Shown: positions 1 to 5,742, numbered from the stretch's first letter. The stretch: DNA of 5,742 nucleotides from Caldifarciminota bacterium (GCA_023132105.1 JAGLYS010000285.1:1-5742), one strand, 5' to 3'. A program made the numbers and translations. The notes: generated from the letters alone by a model not told the origin.

Positions 1-17
1 GTGGTTTACCATCAGAA

Positions 18-221
18 ATGAGGTTAGAAGAATTAAGGAATATATTGAAATCATTTGGCTGGAAAGAGGGAAAAGCAAAAGGAGATCATTTTAATTTCAA
101 GAAAGGGAATAGTTATATAGTTGTGCCAGCTATTAAAGGTAGGAGTGTAAGGAGAATTTATATAAAGAGAGTAAGAGACAAATTAAATCTGGAGGAGTGG
201 TATGAGAACCACAAAAAATAA
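18..221 (+). CDS. hicA: HicA-family mRNA interferase toxin
   Basis: This is a 67-residue protein of the usual HicA (YcfA-like) size. HicA toxins are small double-stranded-RNA-binding-fold ribonucleases that cut mRNA in a translation-independent way using one catalytic histidine. The N-terminal helix ending in Phe13-Gly14-Trp15 and the strand with Lys21-Gly22-Asp23-His24-Phe25 match the family; His24 sits at the catalytic position. The usual Gly-Ser-His is Gly-Asp-His here. The second half (VVPAIKGRSVRRIYIKRV) keeps the Val-Pro strand, followed by a basic helix and a divergent Trp-Tyr-Glu-Asn tail. The start at 18 gives the usual ~15 residues before Gly-Trp. There is no clear Shine-Dalgarno, but only 17 upstream bases are visible and the frame stays open to the left edge, so a slightly earlier start is possible. 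Its end overlaps hicB by 20 bases. The family call is made from motifs and from the downstream HicB. Confidence 0.85.
   Translation: MRLEELRNILKSFGWKEGKAKGDHFNFKKGNSYIVVPAIKGRSVRRIYIKRVRDKLNLEEWYENHKK
191..197 (+). promoter_or_regulatory. Strong ribosome binding site for hicB inside hicA
   Basis: GGAGGAG lies four bases before the ATG at 202, inside the last codons of hicA. It is the strongest Shine-Dalgarno in the window. It supports 202 rather than the internal ATG at 244 as the hicB start. It would also let the antitoxin be translated independently of, or more strongly than, the toxin. Confidence 0.7.
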
Positions 222-765
222 AAAAGATCTTCTTCAATATTATATGAAACTTCCTTATTCTATCAGGATTATACCTGAAGAAGCAGGAGGATATTTTGTT
301 GAAATTGAAGAACTTTCCGGGTGTATGACGCAAGGGGATACAATAGAAGAGGTAATGAAAAACATAAACGAAGCAAAGGAATTATGGCTTGAATCTGCAA
401 TTGAAGATGGATTTGAAATTCCCAAACCGAAGGAAATGGAAGAATATAGTGGAAAATTTTTAGTCAGATTACCAAAATATATTCATAAAAGGATTTCACA
501 CCTCGCTGAAAGGGAAGGAGTAAGTCTTAATCAAATGATTGTATCTTTGCTTTCAGAGAGGAGTGTTATTAAAGAAATAAGAAGTGAAATCAAAAGCATT
601 TATTGGGAAATGGACAAAATGAAGACAGAATTATACGAGTTGAATAGTAAACCTCAACTTTTAAGTAGTAATGCAAAGGGAATATACAAAGAAAGAATAT
701 CTTCAAGTGCCGGAATTATTAGAGAAAAACAATCCAAATACCAATACAATGGAGTTCCACAATGA
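202..765 (+). CDS. hicB: HicB-family antitoxin with C-terminal extension (putative chaperone-addicted)
   Basis: This 187-residue protein is the partner of the upstream HicA. Residues 9-76 are a classic HicB domain (partial RNase-H-like fold): Tyr-Tyr-Met-Lys-Leu-Pro-Tyr at 13-19, Gly-Gly-Tyr at 29-31, the Leu-Ser-Gly-Cys-Met-Thr-Gln-Gly block at 38-45, and a helix ending in Glu-Asp-Gly near 68-70 followed by Ile-Pro-Lys-Pro. Residues 84-118 (Gly-Lys-Phe-Leu-Val-Arg-Leu-Pro, then Ser-Leu-Asn-Gln-Met-Ile) form a ribbon-helix-helix DNA-binding domain, expected to bind the operon's own operator. HicB proteins with this layout normally end soon after that domain. Here about 69 more residues follow: a charged helix with Tyr134-Trp135, then a Ser-, Lys- and Tyr-rich tail ending Tyr-Gln-Tyr-Asn-Gly-Val-Pro-Gln. 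With a secB-like gene directly downstream, this tail is best read as a chaperone-addiction region; that part is inference. The start at 202 is supported by GGAGGAG and by family length. The stop overlaps the next start (ATGA). Confidence 0.9.
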   Translation: MRTTKNKKDLLQYYMKLPYSIRIIPEEAGGYFVEIEELSGCMTQGDTIEEVMKNINEAKELWLESAIEDGFEIPKPKEMEEYSGKFLVRLPKYIHKRISHLAEREGVSLNQMIVSLLSERSVIKEIRSEIKSIYWEMDKMKTELYELNSKPQLLSSNAKGIYKERISSSAGIIREKQSKYQYNGVPQ

Positions 766-1178
766 AAAAAGAAAAATTAAGTACAAACCTTTACAATGAA
801 TTCATAAGTGGTCTTAATCTTATCGGGATAAAGATAATATACTCAGAGGCAGAGGTTAAAGAAGGTTTTTCACCTCCAGCTAAAATATTAATTAAGGAGA
901 AAAAAAGTTATAAAAAACTTGAAGATAATAAATTTATAGTAAAGCATGAATATAAACTGAGTGGAAACAGGAAAGGAGAAGAAGAAGGTTTTATTATTAA
1001 TGTTATATATAATATTACATATAGGTATAAAACCCCTATAACAAAGAAAATATTTAGTGTATTCTCGGAAATAAGTCTCCCTCTTCATACATGGCCTTAT
1101 TTTAGACAATTTGTTCATGAAATGACCGCCAGAATGGGACTACCACCCCTTACACTTGATTTATTAAAATTAGAATAA
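762..1178 (+). CDS. SecB-like chaperone of a toxin-antitoxin-chaperone module
   Basis: This 138-residue cytosolic protein has no signal peptide or membrane segment. Its C-terminal third resembles SecB: a strand with Ser-Leu-Pro-Leu, then Trp111-Pro112-Tyr113-Phe114, an amphipathic helix (RQFVHEMTARMG), and Leu-Pro-Pro-Leu at 127-130. This corresponds to the SecB pattern of Pro-Tyr, helix, then Gly-Phe-Pro-Pro-Leu. The rest is predicted as alternating polar/hydrophobic strands (58-66, 76-91, 97-106), fitting the four-stranded SecB sheet. It is somewhat shorter than E. coli SecB (~155) and lacks the long acidic tail after the Pro-Pro-Leu motif. SecB tetramers hold unfolded clients. Next to a HicAB pair with an extended antitoxin, the likely role is protecting HicB from aggregation and proteolysis, not general export. 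It starts in an ATGA overlap with hicB, with GGAG at 751-754 seven bases upstream. A housekeeping SecB is less likely given this context. The fold assignment rests on C-terminal motifs; the N-terminal half alone is not diagnostic. Confidence 0.8.
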   Translation: MKKEKLSTNLYNEFISGLNLIGIKIIYSEAEVKEGFSPPAKILIKEKKSYKKLEDNKFIVKHEYKLSGNRKGEEEGFIINVIYNITYRYKTPITKKIFSVFSEISLPLHTWPYFRQFVHEMTARMGLPPLTLDLLKLE

Positions 1179-1232
1179 AGATTGATATTTGTTACCAATA
1201 TTTCCCTTGATTTATTGATAATAATTGAATAA
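1155..1232 (+). repeat. Imperfect direct repeat of the secB-like 3' end
   Basis: CTTGATTTATT occurs at 1155-1165, in the last codons of the secB-like gene, and again at 1206-1216 in the spacer, 51 bases apart and therefore in the same reading frame. The similarity goes on after a small insertion, and both copies end in GAATAA (1173-1178 and 1227-1232). The copies would read Leu-Asp-Leu-Leu-Lys-Leu-Glu-stop and Leu-Asp-Leu-Leu-Ile-Ile-Ile-Glu-stop. It could be the remnant of a small duplication, but low complexity in AT-rich DNA makes chance possible. Confidence 0.45.
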
Positions 1233-1235
1233 TAT
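1207..1235 (+). promoter_or_regulatory. Candidate sigma-70 promoter for the AEC transporter gene
   Basis: TTGATT at 1207-1212 (like the -35 consensus TTGACA) and TAATAT at 1230-1235 (like TATAAT) are separated by exactly 17 bases. Transcription starting about seven bases after the -10 would begin at or next to the ATG at 1242, giving a leaderless mRNA. That would fit the lack of a Shine-Dalgarno before this gene. Such matches are common in AT-rich spacers, so this is tentative. Confidence 0.35.
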
Positions 1236-1241
1236 AGATTT

Positions 1242-2189
1242 ATGAATATCATTCTTATAGTTATTGCGATAATGCTTCCTATTGCATTCGGATATATATT
1301 TAGAATTCTTGGAGTATTCAAAGAAGACGAAATCAATACACTGCGTAAGTTCGTTGTAAAGGTAAGTGTTCCGTTTATAATATTCAAAAATCTTTTTAAA
1401 GCTAATATGGAAAGTTTGACTCAGATTTATCCTGCAATGTTTTCCCTTATATTGTTGACATTATTATTTGCCATAACAGCATACATTATATCGAATTATA
1501 TAAGTAAAAAGAAAAAAGAACAAAATTCTTATGCATTTACCACTTTTGCAGGGAATTACGGTTATTTAGGTTGGGGGGTACTTTATTATCTTTATGGGGA
1601 CCCGGGTTTTACAAGATCCGTATTCTTTACATTGATATTTTGGCCTGCATTTTTAACAATCGGTTTTGTATTATTATATTTTAGAAATAAAAAACATTCT
1701 ACGAAAGGCAACCATAAATTATTGATTATACTGATAAAAAATGCATCCATTCCTATTATTTCGGCAATATTGGCAATTTCAATGAATCTTATCAATATAA
1801 CGATACCGGAATTAGTATGGGATTTTATTATTAAATTCGCAGGTTTTACAATCCCTATGATACTCTTTACAATTGGATTGAATTTTAAATTTAGGATGAA
1901 AAGATCTCAACTGAGTATAATTATTTCAGCTACGGCTCATAGGATTTTGTTCGGATTTATATTAGGTATTCTAACATGCTTTGTTACAAGACTTATATTC
2001 CCTGTCGATATAATTATGCAGAAAGTTATTCTTGTGGAATCGGTTATGCCAACCGCTGCAATGTCTCCATTCTTTGAGGAATATATAGATATGGATAAAA
2101 AGCTTGTGTCCGGAGTAATCGCTTTTTCTACAATATTTTCACTAATTACAATTCCTTTCTGGTTCTACATTATAGAGATGATATTTTAG
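1242..2189 (+). CDS. AEC-family (auxin efflux carrier-like) membrane transporter
   Basis: This 315-residue, strongly hydrophobic protein is of typical length for the AEC family (Mem_trans), inner-membrane carriers with an NhaA-like inverted-repeat fold. Bacterial members are associated with small carboxylates such as malate or malonate; the substrate here cannot be read from the sequence. About ten membrane segments are visible, near residues 2-20, 38-52, 64-86, 98-118, 124-146, 161-183, 190-214, 223-250, 262-275 and 287-313. Family signatures include the N-terminal Leu-Pro-Ile-Ala-Phe-Gly-Tyr, Val-Ser-Val-Pro-Phe-Ile-Ile-Phe in the second helix, Gly-Asn-Tyr-Gly-Tyr-Leu-Gly in the fourth, the broken helix around Phe-Thr-Ile-Pro (202-205), and Glu-Ser-Val-Met-Pro-Thr-Ala-Ala (266-273) before the last helix. 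The start at 1242 places the first helix as in relatives; there is no Shine-Dalgarno, and the internal ATG at 1272 would cut that helix. It lies 63 bases after the TAC operon and converges on the kinase gene. Confidence 0.88.
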   Translation: MNIILIVIAIMLPIAFGYIFRILGVFKEDEINTLRKFVVKVSVPFIIFKNLFKANMESLTQIYPAMFSLILLTLLFAITAYIISNYISKKKKEQNSYAFTTFAGNYGYLGWGVLYYLYGDPGFTRSVFFTLIFWPAFLTIGFVLLYFRNKKHSTKGNHKLLIILIKNASIPIISAILAISMNLINITIPELVWDFIIKFAGFTIPMILFTIGLNFKFRMKRSQLSIIISATAHRILFGFILGILTCFVTRLIFPVDIIMQKVILVESVMPTAAMSPFFEEYIDMDKKLVSGVIAFSTIFSLITIPFWFYIIEMIF

Positions 2190-2239
2190 CATATCAAAAT
2201 TTATTTTATAGAATAGTTTGTAGTACAAAAAACAGATAT

Positions 2240-2264
2240 AAAAAAGGGATTAGGAATTTAATCC
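2240..2264 (-). terminator. Rho-independent terminator of the kinase gene
   Basis: On the minus strand, GGATTA (from 2264) and TAATCC (to 2247) form a six-base-pair stem with a six-base loop. After one C comes a run of six T (2245-2240). The stem begins just inside the gene and includes its TAA stop. It is weak, with only two G-C pairs, but stem plus T-run at a gene end fits an intrinsic terminator. No comparable structure serves the transporter gene on the plus strand. Confidence 0.5.
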
Positions 2265-5200
2265 GATTCTCTCATTATTATCTTATGTAAAATTTTACTT
2301 AATTCTTCCATATTATATGGTTTTGTAATAACACCCTTAAATCCGAATTTCTCATAATTAGCCATTATAGGGTCATTACAATAACCGCTTGAAACTATTA
2401 CCTTGGCAGCAGGATCTATCAACAGTAGTCTCTTTATAGTCTCTTTACCACCCATACCGCCGGGTATGGTTAAATCCATTATAACAACATCGAAAGGGGT
2501 TCCCAATAGCTTATATTGTTTGTATACTTCAATTGCTTCAATACCATCCTTTACAAATGTTCCTTCATAACCAATAACTTCAAGCATTTCCCCAACTGTA
2601 TTTCTTATTACTTCCTTATCGTCCATCAATAAAACTCTACCCTTGCCAACAAGAGGTTTTCCTTCCTCCGTTTTTTGCCCCTTTATCTTTTTCTCCGAAG
2701 CAGGAAGATAGATATAAAATGTTGTTCCAATATCCAGTTTTGATTCTACTGTTATATAGCCACCATGGTTTCTAATTATAGAATAAGATACGGCAAGTCC
2801 TAATCCGCTTCCTTTCCGTTTTGTGGTGAAATAAGGATCGAATACCCTCTGTAGGTATTCTTCCGGTATCCCAATTCCCTCATCTTTTATGGTAATCATT
2901 ATATATTTACCTCTATCTAACGGAAGAGAGGATTCATTATCTACTGTGGTGTTTTTAACCCCTATTTTAATTAATCCACCTTCCGGCATTGCTTGATCAG
3001 CATTGATAATAAAATTGTTGATTACCTGATTTATCTGACCTACATCAATTTCTACGGGAAAGAGATTATTGGGAAAAGAAAAATCACATCTAACATTGGA
3101 TCCCCTTAGAGTAAAGCGAACTGAATCCTTTATAATTTCTACAATAGAAGTTGCTTTCTTAATGGGAATTCCGCCCTGTGAAAATGTGAGTAGTTGATAG
3201 GTCAAATCCTTTGCTCTAAGCGATGCTCCTTCAGCATTTTCCAATGCTTTGAAAATCTTACTTTTAGGTAGGGCATGCATCCTTGCTAGTGAAATATTCC
3301 CTATTATACCTGTTAAAATATTATTGAAATCATGAGCAATACCCCCGGCTAAAATACCAACAGACTCAAGTTTAGCTGCTTTTTGAAGTTCTTCTTCTGC
3401 CCTCCGTTGTTCGGTAATATCATGAAATGCAAGAACTACTCCAATAATTTTATTTTCTTTATCTCGAACCGGTGCACTATTATTTGCAATTATGCTTTCC
3501 GTTCCATCCTTTGCTATAAGAATCGGATAATTTACAAAGCCTGTTCTACTGCCGGATTTTAGCACTTTATCAACTAATTCTTCAATAGGTTTACGGGTTC
3601 TTTCATTGACAACATTGAAGATTTCACTAAGAGGTCTGTCAATAGCTTCTTTCTCATTCCAACCTGTAAGTTTTTCCGCAACTTTGTTAAATAGAATTAT
3701 TTTTCCATTTATATCCGTAGTAATTACACCGTCACCAATAGCTTGTAAGGTTACAGATAACTTTTCTTTTTCAATGGCGAGTTCTTTCTCTGCTTTTCTT
3801 CGCTCTATAATTTCATGAGCCTGTTGAATATTCTGCAGTCCAAGCAAGGAAATATCACTGGCTACAGATTCAAGAAAAGATAAGGCTCGTTTAAATTGTT
3901 TCCTTGTCCCGATTTTTAATTTTTTCCCAGCGGATATAAGTTGTTCAGTGTCTACACCGATTTCCACTGCAAACTTGCGTATCGTTTCAGATGAGATTTC
4001 AGAAATAAGCCGTTGTCCTATGCCCCATGTAGCTACTTGATTTTTCCCTATAATTATAGCTACCGAACCGTCAAGTATCTCCTTGAAGTTTTTACATGTA
4101 GCTATTTTAGACGGTTTATCGGGTGTTAATTTCGAAAGACAAGCGTCGGAGAATTTACAGTTTTGCATACCCTTCTCTGTTCCTCGAATTATCTTACAAA
4201 AATCAGTAAACTTACTTGGTTTGGTTATAGGACTTCCTTTATCATCAAATATAAGAGAAGCAACATCATATGATTCTGCAAAACCATCCTGTAATTTCTG
4301 TAAAATATCAATATCGATAATATCGGTAAGTTTTATATCCTCTACATCATATAAAGGTTGTGATAATGCAATTAATCTATGCTTTAATGCTTCTTCTGCC
4401 AGCTTGCGATCCGCAATTTCCTGTTGTGCTTGTCCGTATAGTCTTGCATTCTCTATAGATACTGCCGCTTGATCAGCAAATATCTCTAAAGCCTGAATTA
4501 TCTCCTTTGTAGGTCTTTTTCCATCTGTCGGATTATCAGGAGATATAAAGCCGAGGATGTTATCCTTCCCCTGGATAGGAATTAATAATATGTCTTTTTC
4601 ATTCCAACCATTCGGTTTTAAATCATCCGTATGTTTTATTATCAGATCTGCCGGATATCCTTTCATCTCATTCCAATGTGTATGATCGATATAATAGGAA
4701 CGACTTATCTTGAATTTTTTCTGCTGGAATTTTTCTGCTTCCTTTATTGGTACGGGTGGTTTGGATAGTATTTCCTTTATTGTTTTTTTATTATAGCCAG
4801 CCATAGATACAGGACGCGATATTTTAGAGTCGTAATCTCTAAGTGATAAAATAACCTGACGCCAGCCAAGAGAATCAACTATCATATTGCATATACTTTG
4901 TAGTAATATATCCAATCGTAATTCCATCCTCATCTGATTCCCCAACTCAATAAGATTTTTTAGCTGTTCCGTATATTTCCTTTCTGTCTGCTTGCGATCT
5001 GTAATGTCCTGTCCCTGAGCAATGGTTGCAAATAATGTTCTACCATCCTCGCTATAAATATTAGCGGAATTCCATAATCCTGTTCGGATATTTCCATTTT
5101 TATGAAGAATAGGTATTTCTACGGTTTCCCAGTTTTTTCCTTTTAATGTGTTTTTAATTTTGTCGAGGGAAGCATAGTAATTTTCTTCGGGAAATAAAAT

Positions 5201-5742
5201 ATCCAAAGACTGTTCGATTATCTCTTTTTCAGTCCATCCGCTCATTTTCTCGAAAGCTTTATTAAAGATAGTTATTCGCTTATTCGAATCCCATACGATG
5301 ATTGGAGCATTCGCATGTTTTATTAAGTTGTTAAGATAATTACTGGTTTCCCTTAGTTCCATGGATTTTTTTATAATTTCCAGTTCAAGGAAATGTGACC
5401 AACGATATGATACCAGGAAAAAGAAAATTCCGCCTATTATGAGTATCGATATGACAAGGATTAATGTAAGAAGTTCAGAGCGTTTAGTTATATAAGAAAT
5501 TTCCTTGACCTCGCTGAGTGGGGTACATACCGCTACCGACCATATGTGTTTATCGAGATAAACGGGGGTGTATGCAATAAGCTTTTCGACATTTCCTTTC
5601 TTTCCCAGGTGCCACCCTGAAATGTAACTACCCATTCCTTCCTTTCCCGCCATCATATTGCGTTGAATAAGTTCAATTGCTTTGCAGGAAACTTTGGGGT
5701 TTTTCTCAATACGTATCTTAAAAGCGTCTTTATCCAAAAATG
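2258..5742 (-). CDS. Hybrid sensor histidine kinase (Cache-TM-PAS-GAF-PocR-PAS-HisKA-HATPase-REC), 5' partial
   Basis: The frame stays open to the right edge, so the N-terminus is missing; residues are numbered from the TTG codon at 5737 (1159 visible), which is probably not the true start. Residues 1-80 resemble the end of a periplasmic Cache (PDC) sensor, with a Tyr-Thr-Pro-Val-Tyr strand. Residues 89-111 form a membrane helix. Then come PAS (about 134-250), GAF (258-434), a PocR ligand-binding domain (470-640, with Cys514, Cys527, Cys533 and Cys548) and a second PAS (655-778). The kinase core is NtrB-like: His802 in Gly-Gly-Ile-Ala-His-Asp-Phe-Asn-Asn, N box Asn912, G1 box Asp952-Glu-Gly-Ile-Gly, F box 966-970, G2 box Gly-Ser-Gly-Leu-Gly 976-980. 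The receiver (1033-1150) has Asp1039/Asp1040, phospho-acceptor Asp1088, Ser1116/1117 and Lys1139. All catalytic residues are intact. Arg/Lys/Glu-rich helical linkers (about 246-258, 440-454, 645-660, 775-790) join the domains. No partner regulator is visible, so the output is unknown. Confidence 0.92.
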   Translation of the reverse strand, partial: FLDKDAFKIRIEKNPKVSCKAIELIQRNMMAGKEGMGSYISGWHLGKKGNVEKLIAYTPVYLDKHIWSVAVCTPLSEVKEISYITKRSELLTLILVISILIIGGIFFFLVSYRWSHFLELEIIKKSMELRETSNYLNNLIKHANAPIIVWDSNKRITIFNKAFEKMSGWTEKEIIEQSLDILFPEENYYASLDKIKNTLKGKNWETVEIPILHKNGNIRTGLWNSANIYSEDGRTLFATIAQGQDITDRKQTERKYTEQLKNLIELGNQMRMELRLDILLQSICNMIVDSLGWRQVILSLRDYDSKISRPVSMAGYNKKTIKEILSKPPVPIKEAEKFQQKKFKISRSYYIDHTHWNEMKGYPADLIIKHTDDLKPNGWNEKDILLIPIQGKDNILGFISPDNPTDGKRPTKEIIQALEIFADQAAVSIENARLYGQAQQEIADRKLAEEALKHRLIALSQPLYDVEDIKLTDIIDIDILQKLQDGFAESYDVASLIFDDKGSPITKPSKFTDFCKIIRGTEKGMQNCKFSDACLSKLTPDKPSKIATCKNFKEILDGSVAIIIGKNQVATWGIGQRLISEISSETIRKFAVEIGVDTEQLISAGKKLKIGTRKQFKRALSFLESVASDISLLGLQNIQQAHEIIERRKAEKELAIEKEKLSVTLQAIGDGVITTDINGKIILFNKVAEKLTGWNEKEAIDRPLSEIFNVVNERTRKPIEELVDKVLKSGSRTGFVNYPILIAKDGTESIIANNSAPVRDKENKIIGVVLAFHDITEQRRAEEELQKAAKLESVGILAGGIAHDFNNILTGIIGNISLARMHALPKSKIFKALENAEGASLRAKDLTYQLLTFSQGGIPIKKATSIVEIIKDSVRFTLRGSNVRCDFSFPNNLFPVEIDVGQINQVINNFIINADQAMPEGGLIKIGVKNTTVDNESSLPLDRGKYIMITIKDEGIGIPEEYLQRVFDPYFTTKRKGSGLGLAVSYSIIRNHGGYITVESKLDIGTTFYIYLPASEKKIKGQKTEEGKPLVGKGRVLLMDDKEVIRNTVGEMLEVIGYEGTFVKDGIEAIEVYKQYKLLGTPFDVVIMDLTIPGGMGGKETIKRLLLIDPAAKVIVSSGYCNDPIMANYEKFGFKGVITKPYNMEELSKILHKIIMRESD

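Larger units (their letters stand above)
18..1178 (+). other. HicA-HicB-SecB-like toxin-antitoxin-chaperone operon
   Basis: Three genes are read in one direction with no gaps: a 20-base overlap between toxin and antitoxin, and a 4-base ATGA overlap between antitoxin and chaperone. The order toxin, antitoxin, SecB-like chaperone is that of described TAC modules. The spacing implies one mRNA and translational coupling, so chaperone supply would track antitoxin supply. The promoter and the operator for the HicB ribbon-helix-helix domain must lie left of the window. Confidence 0.8.

Noticed and set aside
133..333. 66-codon minus-strand open frame across hicA/hicB
   Set aside because: Fully covered by two plus-strand genes with clear family motifs; no ribosome binding site and no motif in its translation.
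888..1118. 76-codon minus-strand open frame opposite the secB-like gene
   Set aside because: Phe/Tyr/Ile-rich shadow of Lys/Glu-rich coding sequence; no motif.
1185..1202. Small hairpin (ATATT, seven-base loop, AATAT) after the secB-like gene as a TAC terminator
   Set aside because: The stem is all A-T, only five pairs, and only two T follow before CCC, so it is too weak to call a terminator.
1115..1387. 90-codon minus-strand open frame across the secB-like/transporter spacer
   Set aside because: It overlaps the conserved C-terminus of the secB-like gene and the first helix of the transporter on the other strand; AT-rich composition explains it.
1592..1795. 67-codon minus-strand open frame inside the transporter gene
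   Set aside because: Antisense to well-conserved membrane segments of the AEC transporter; no supporting motif.
3606..3818. 70-codon plus-strand open frame inside the kinase
   Set aside because: Antisense shadow of the second PAS domain; no ribosome binding site or family motif.
4083..4472. 129-codon plus-strand open frame opposite the kinase gene
   Set aside because: It lies wholly antisense to the GAF and PocR region, which has clear domain similarity on the minus strand; its translation is Ser/Ile/Leu-rich with no recognisable motif.
1..5742. tRNA or rRNA genes, CRISPR arrays, insertion-sequence ends
   Set aside because: I saw no cloverleaf-like sequence, no regularly spaced repeats, and no transposase motifs or terminal inverted repeats in the window.

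Overview
This AT-rich window (about one third G+C by eye) carries three functional blocks and has the compact, overlapping gene organisation of a bacterium. Two genes have clear Shine-Dalgarno sequences: GGAGGAG before hicB and GGAG before the secB-like gene. A large membrane hybrid histidine kinase combining Cache-like, PAS, GAF, PocR and receiver parts suggests a free-living environmental Gram-negative or candidate-phylum bacterium, for example of the Desulfobacterota type. The taxon cannot be fixed from this sequence, and that placement is an inference.

Region 1 (18-1178, plus strand) is the most interesting. It is a tightly coupled three-gene cassette: a HicA-type toxin, a HicB antitoxin with an extra ~69-residue C-terminal tail, and a SecB-like chaperone. 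The first two genes overlap by 20 bases. The second and third share an ATGA stop/start. This is the gene order of a toxin-antitoxin-chaperone (TAC) module, in which the antitoxin folds and survives only when its dedicated chaperone binds a C-terminal chaperone-addiction segment. The best-studied TAC (Rv1955-Rv1957 of Mycobacterium tuberculosis) uses HigBA; this one appears to be the HicAB version. The proposed logic is: chaperone present, HicB folds, binds HicA and represses the operon through its ribbon-helix-helix domain; chaperone lost or titrated by unfolded proteins, HicB is degraded and HicA cuts mRNA.

Region 2 (1179-2189, plus strand) is a 63-base AT-rich spacer followed by a gene for an AEC-family (auxin efflux carrier/NhaA-like fold) membrane transporter of unknown substrate. 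The spacer contains a promoter-like sequence placed so that its transcript could be leaderless. It also holds an imperfect direct repeat of the last codons of the secB-like gene.

Region 3 (2258-5742, minus strand) is a hybrid sensor histidine kinase converging on the transporter gene. It runs off the right edge, so its N-terminus is missing. Visible in order are the end of a periplasmic Cache-like sensor, one transmembrane helix, PAS, GAF, PocR, PAS, an NtrB-like HisKA/HATPase core, and a C-terminal receiver. A weak intrinsic terminator overlaps its stop codon. No sequence link ties the kinase or transporter to the TAC module.
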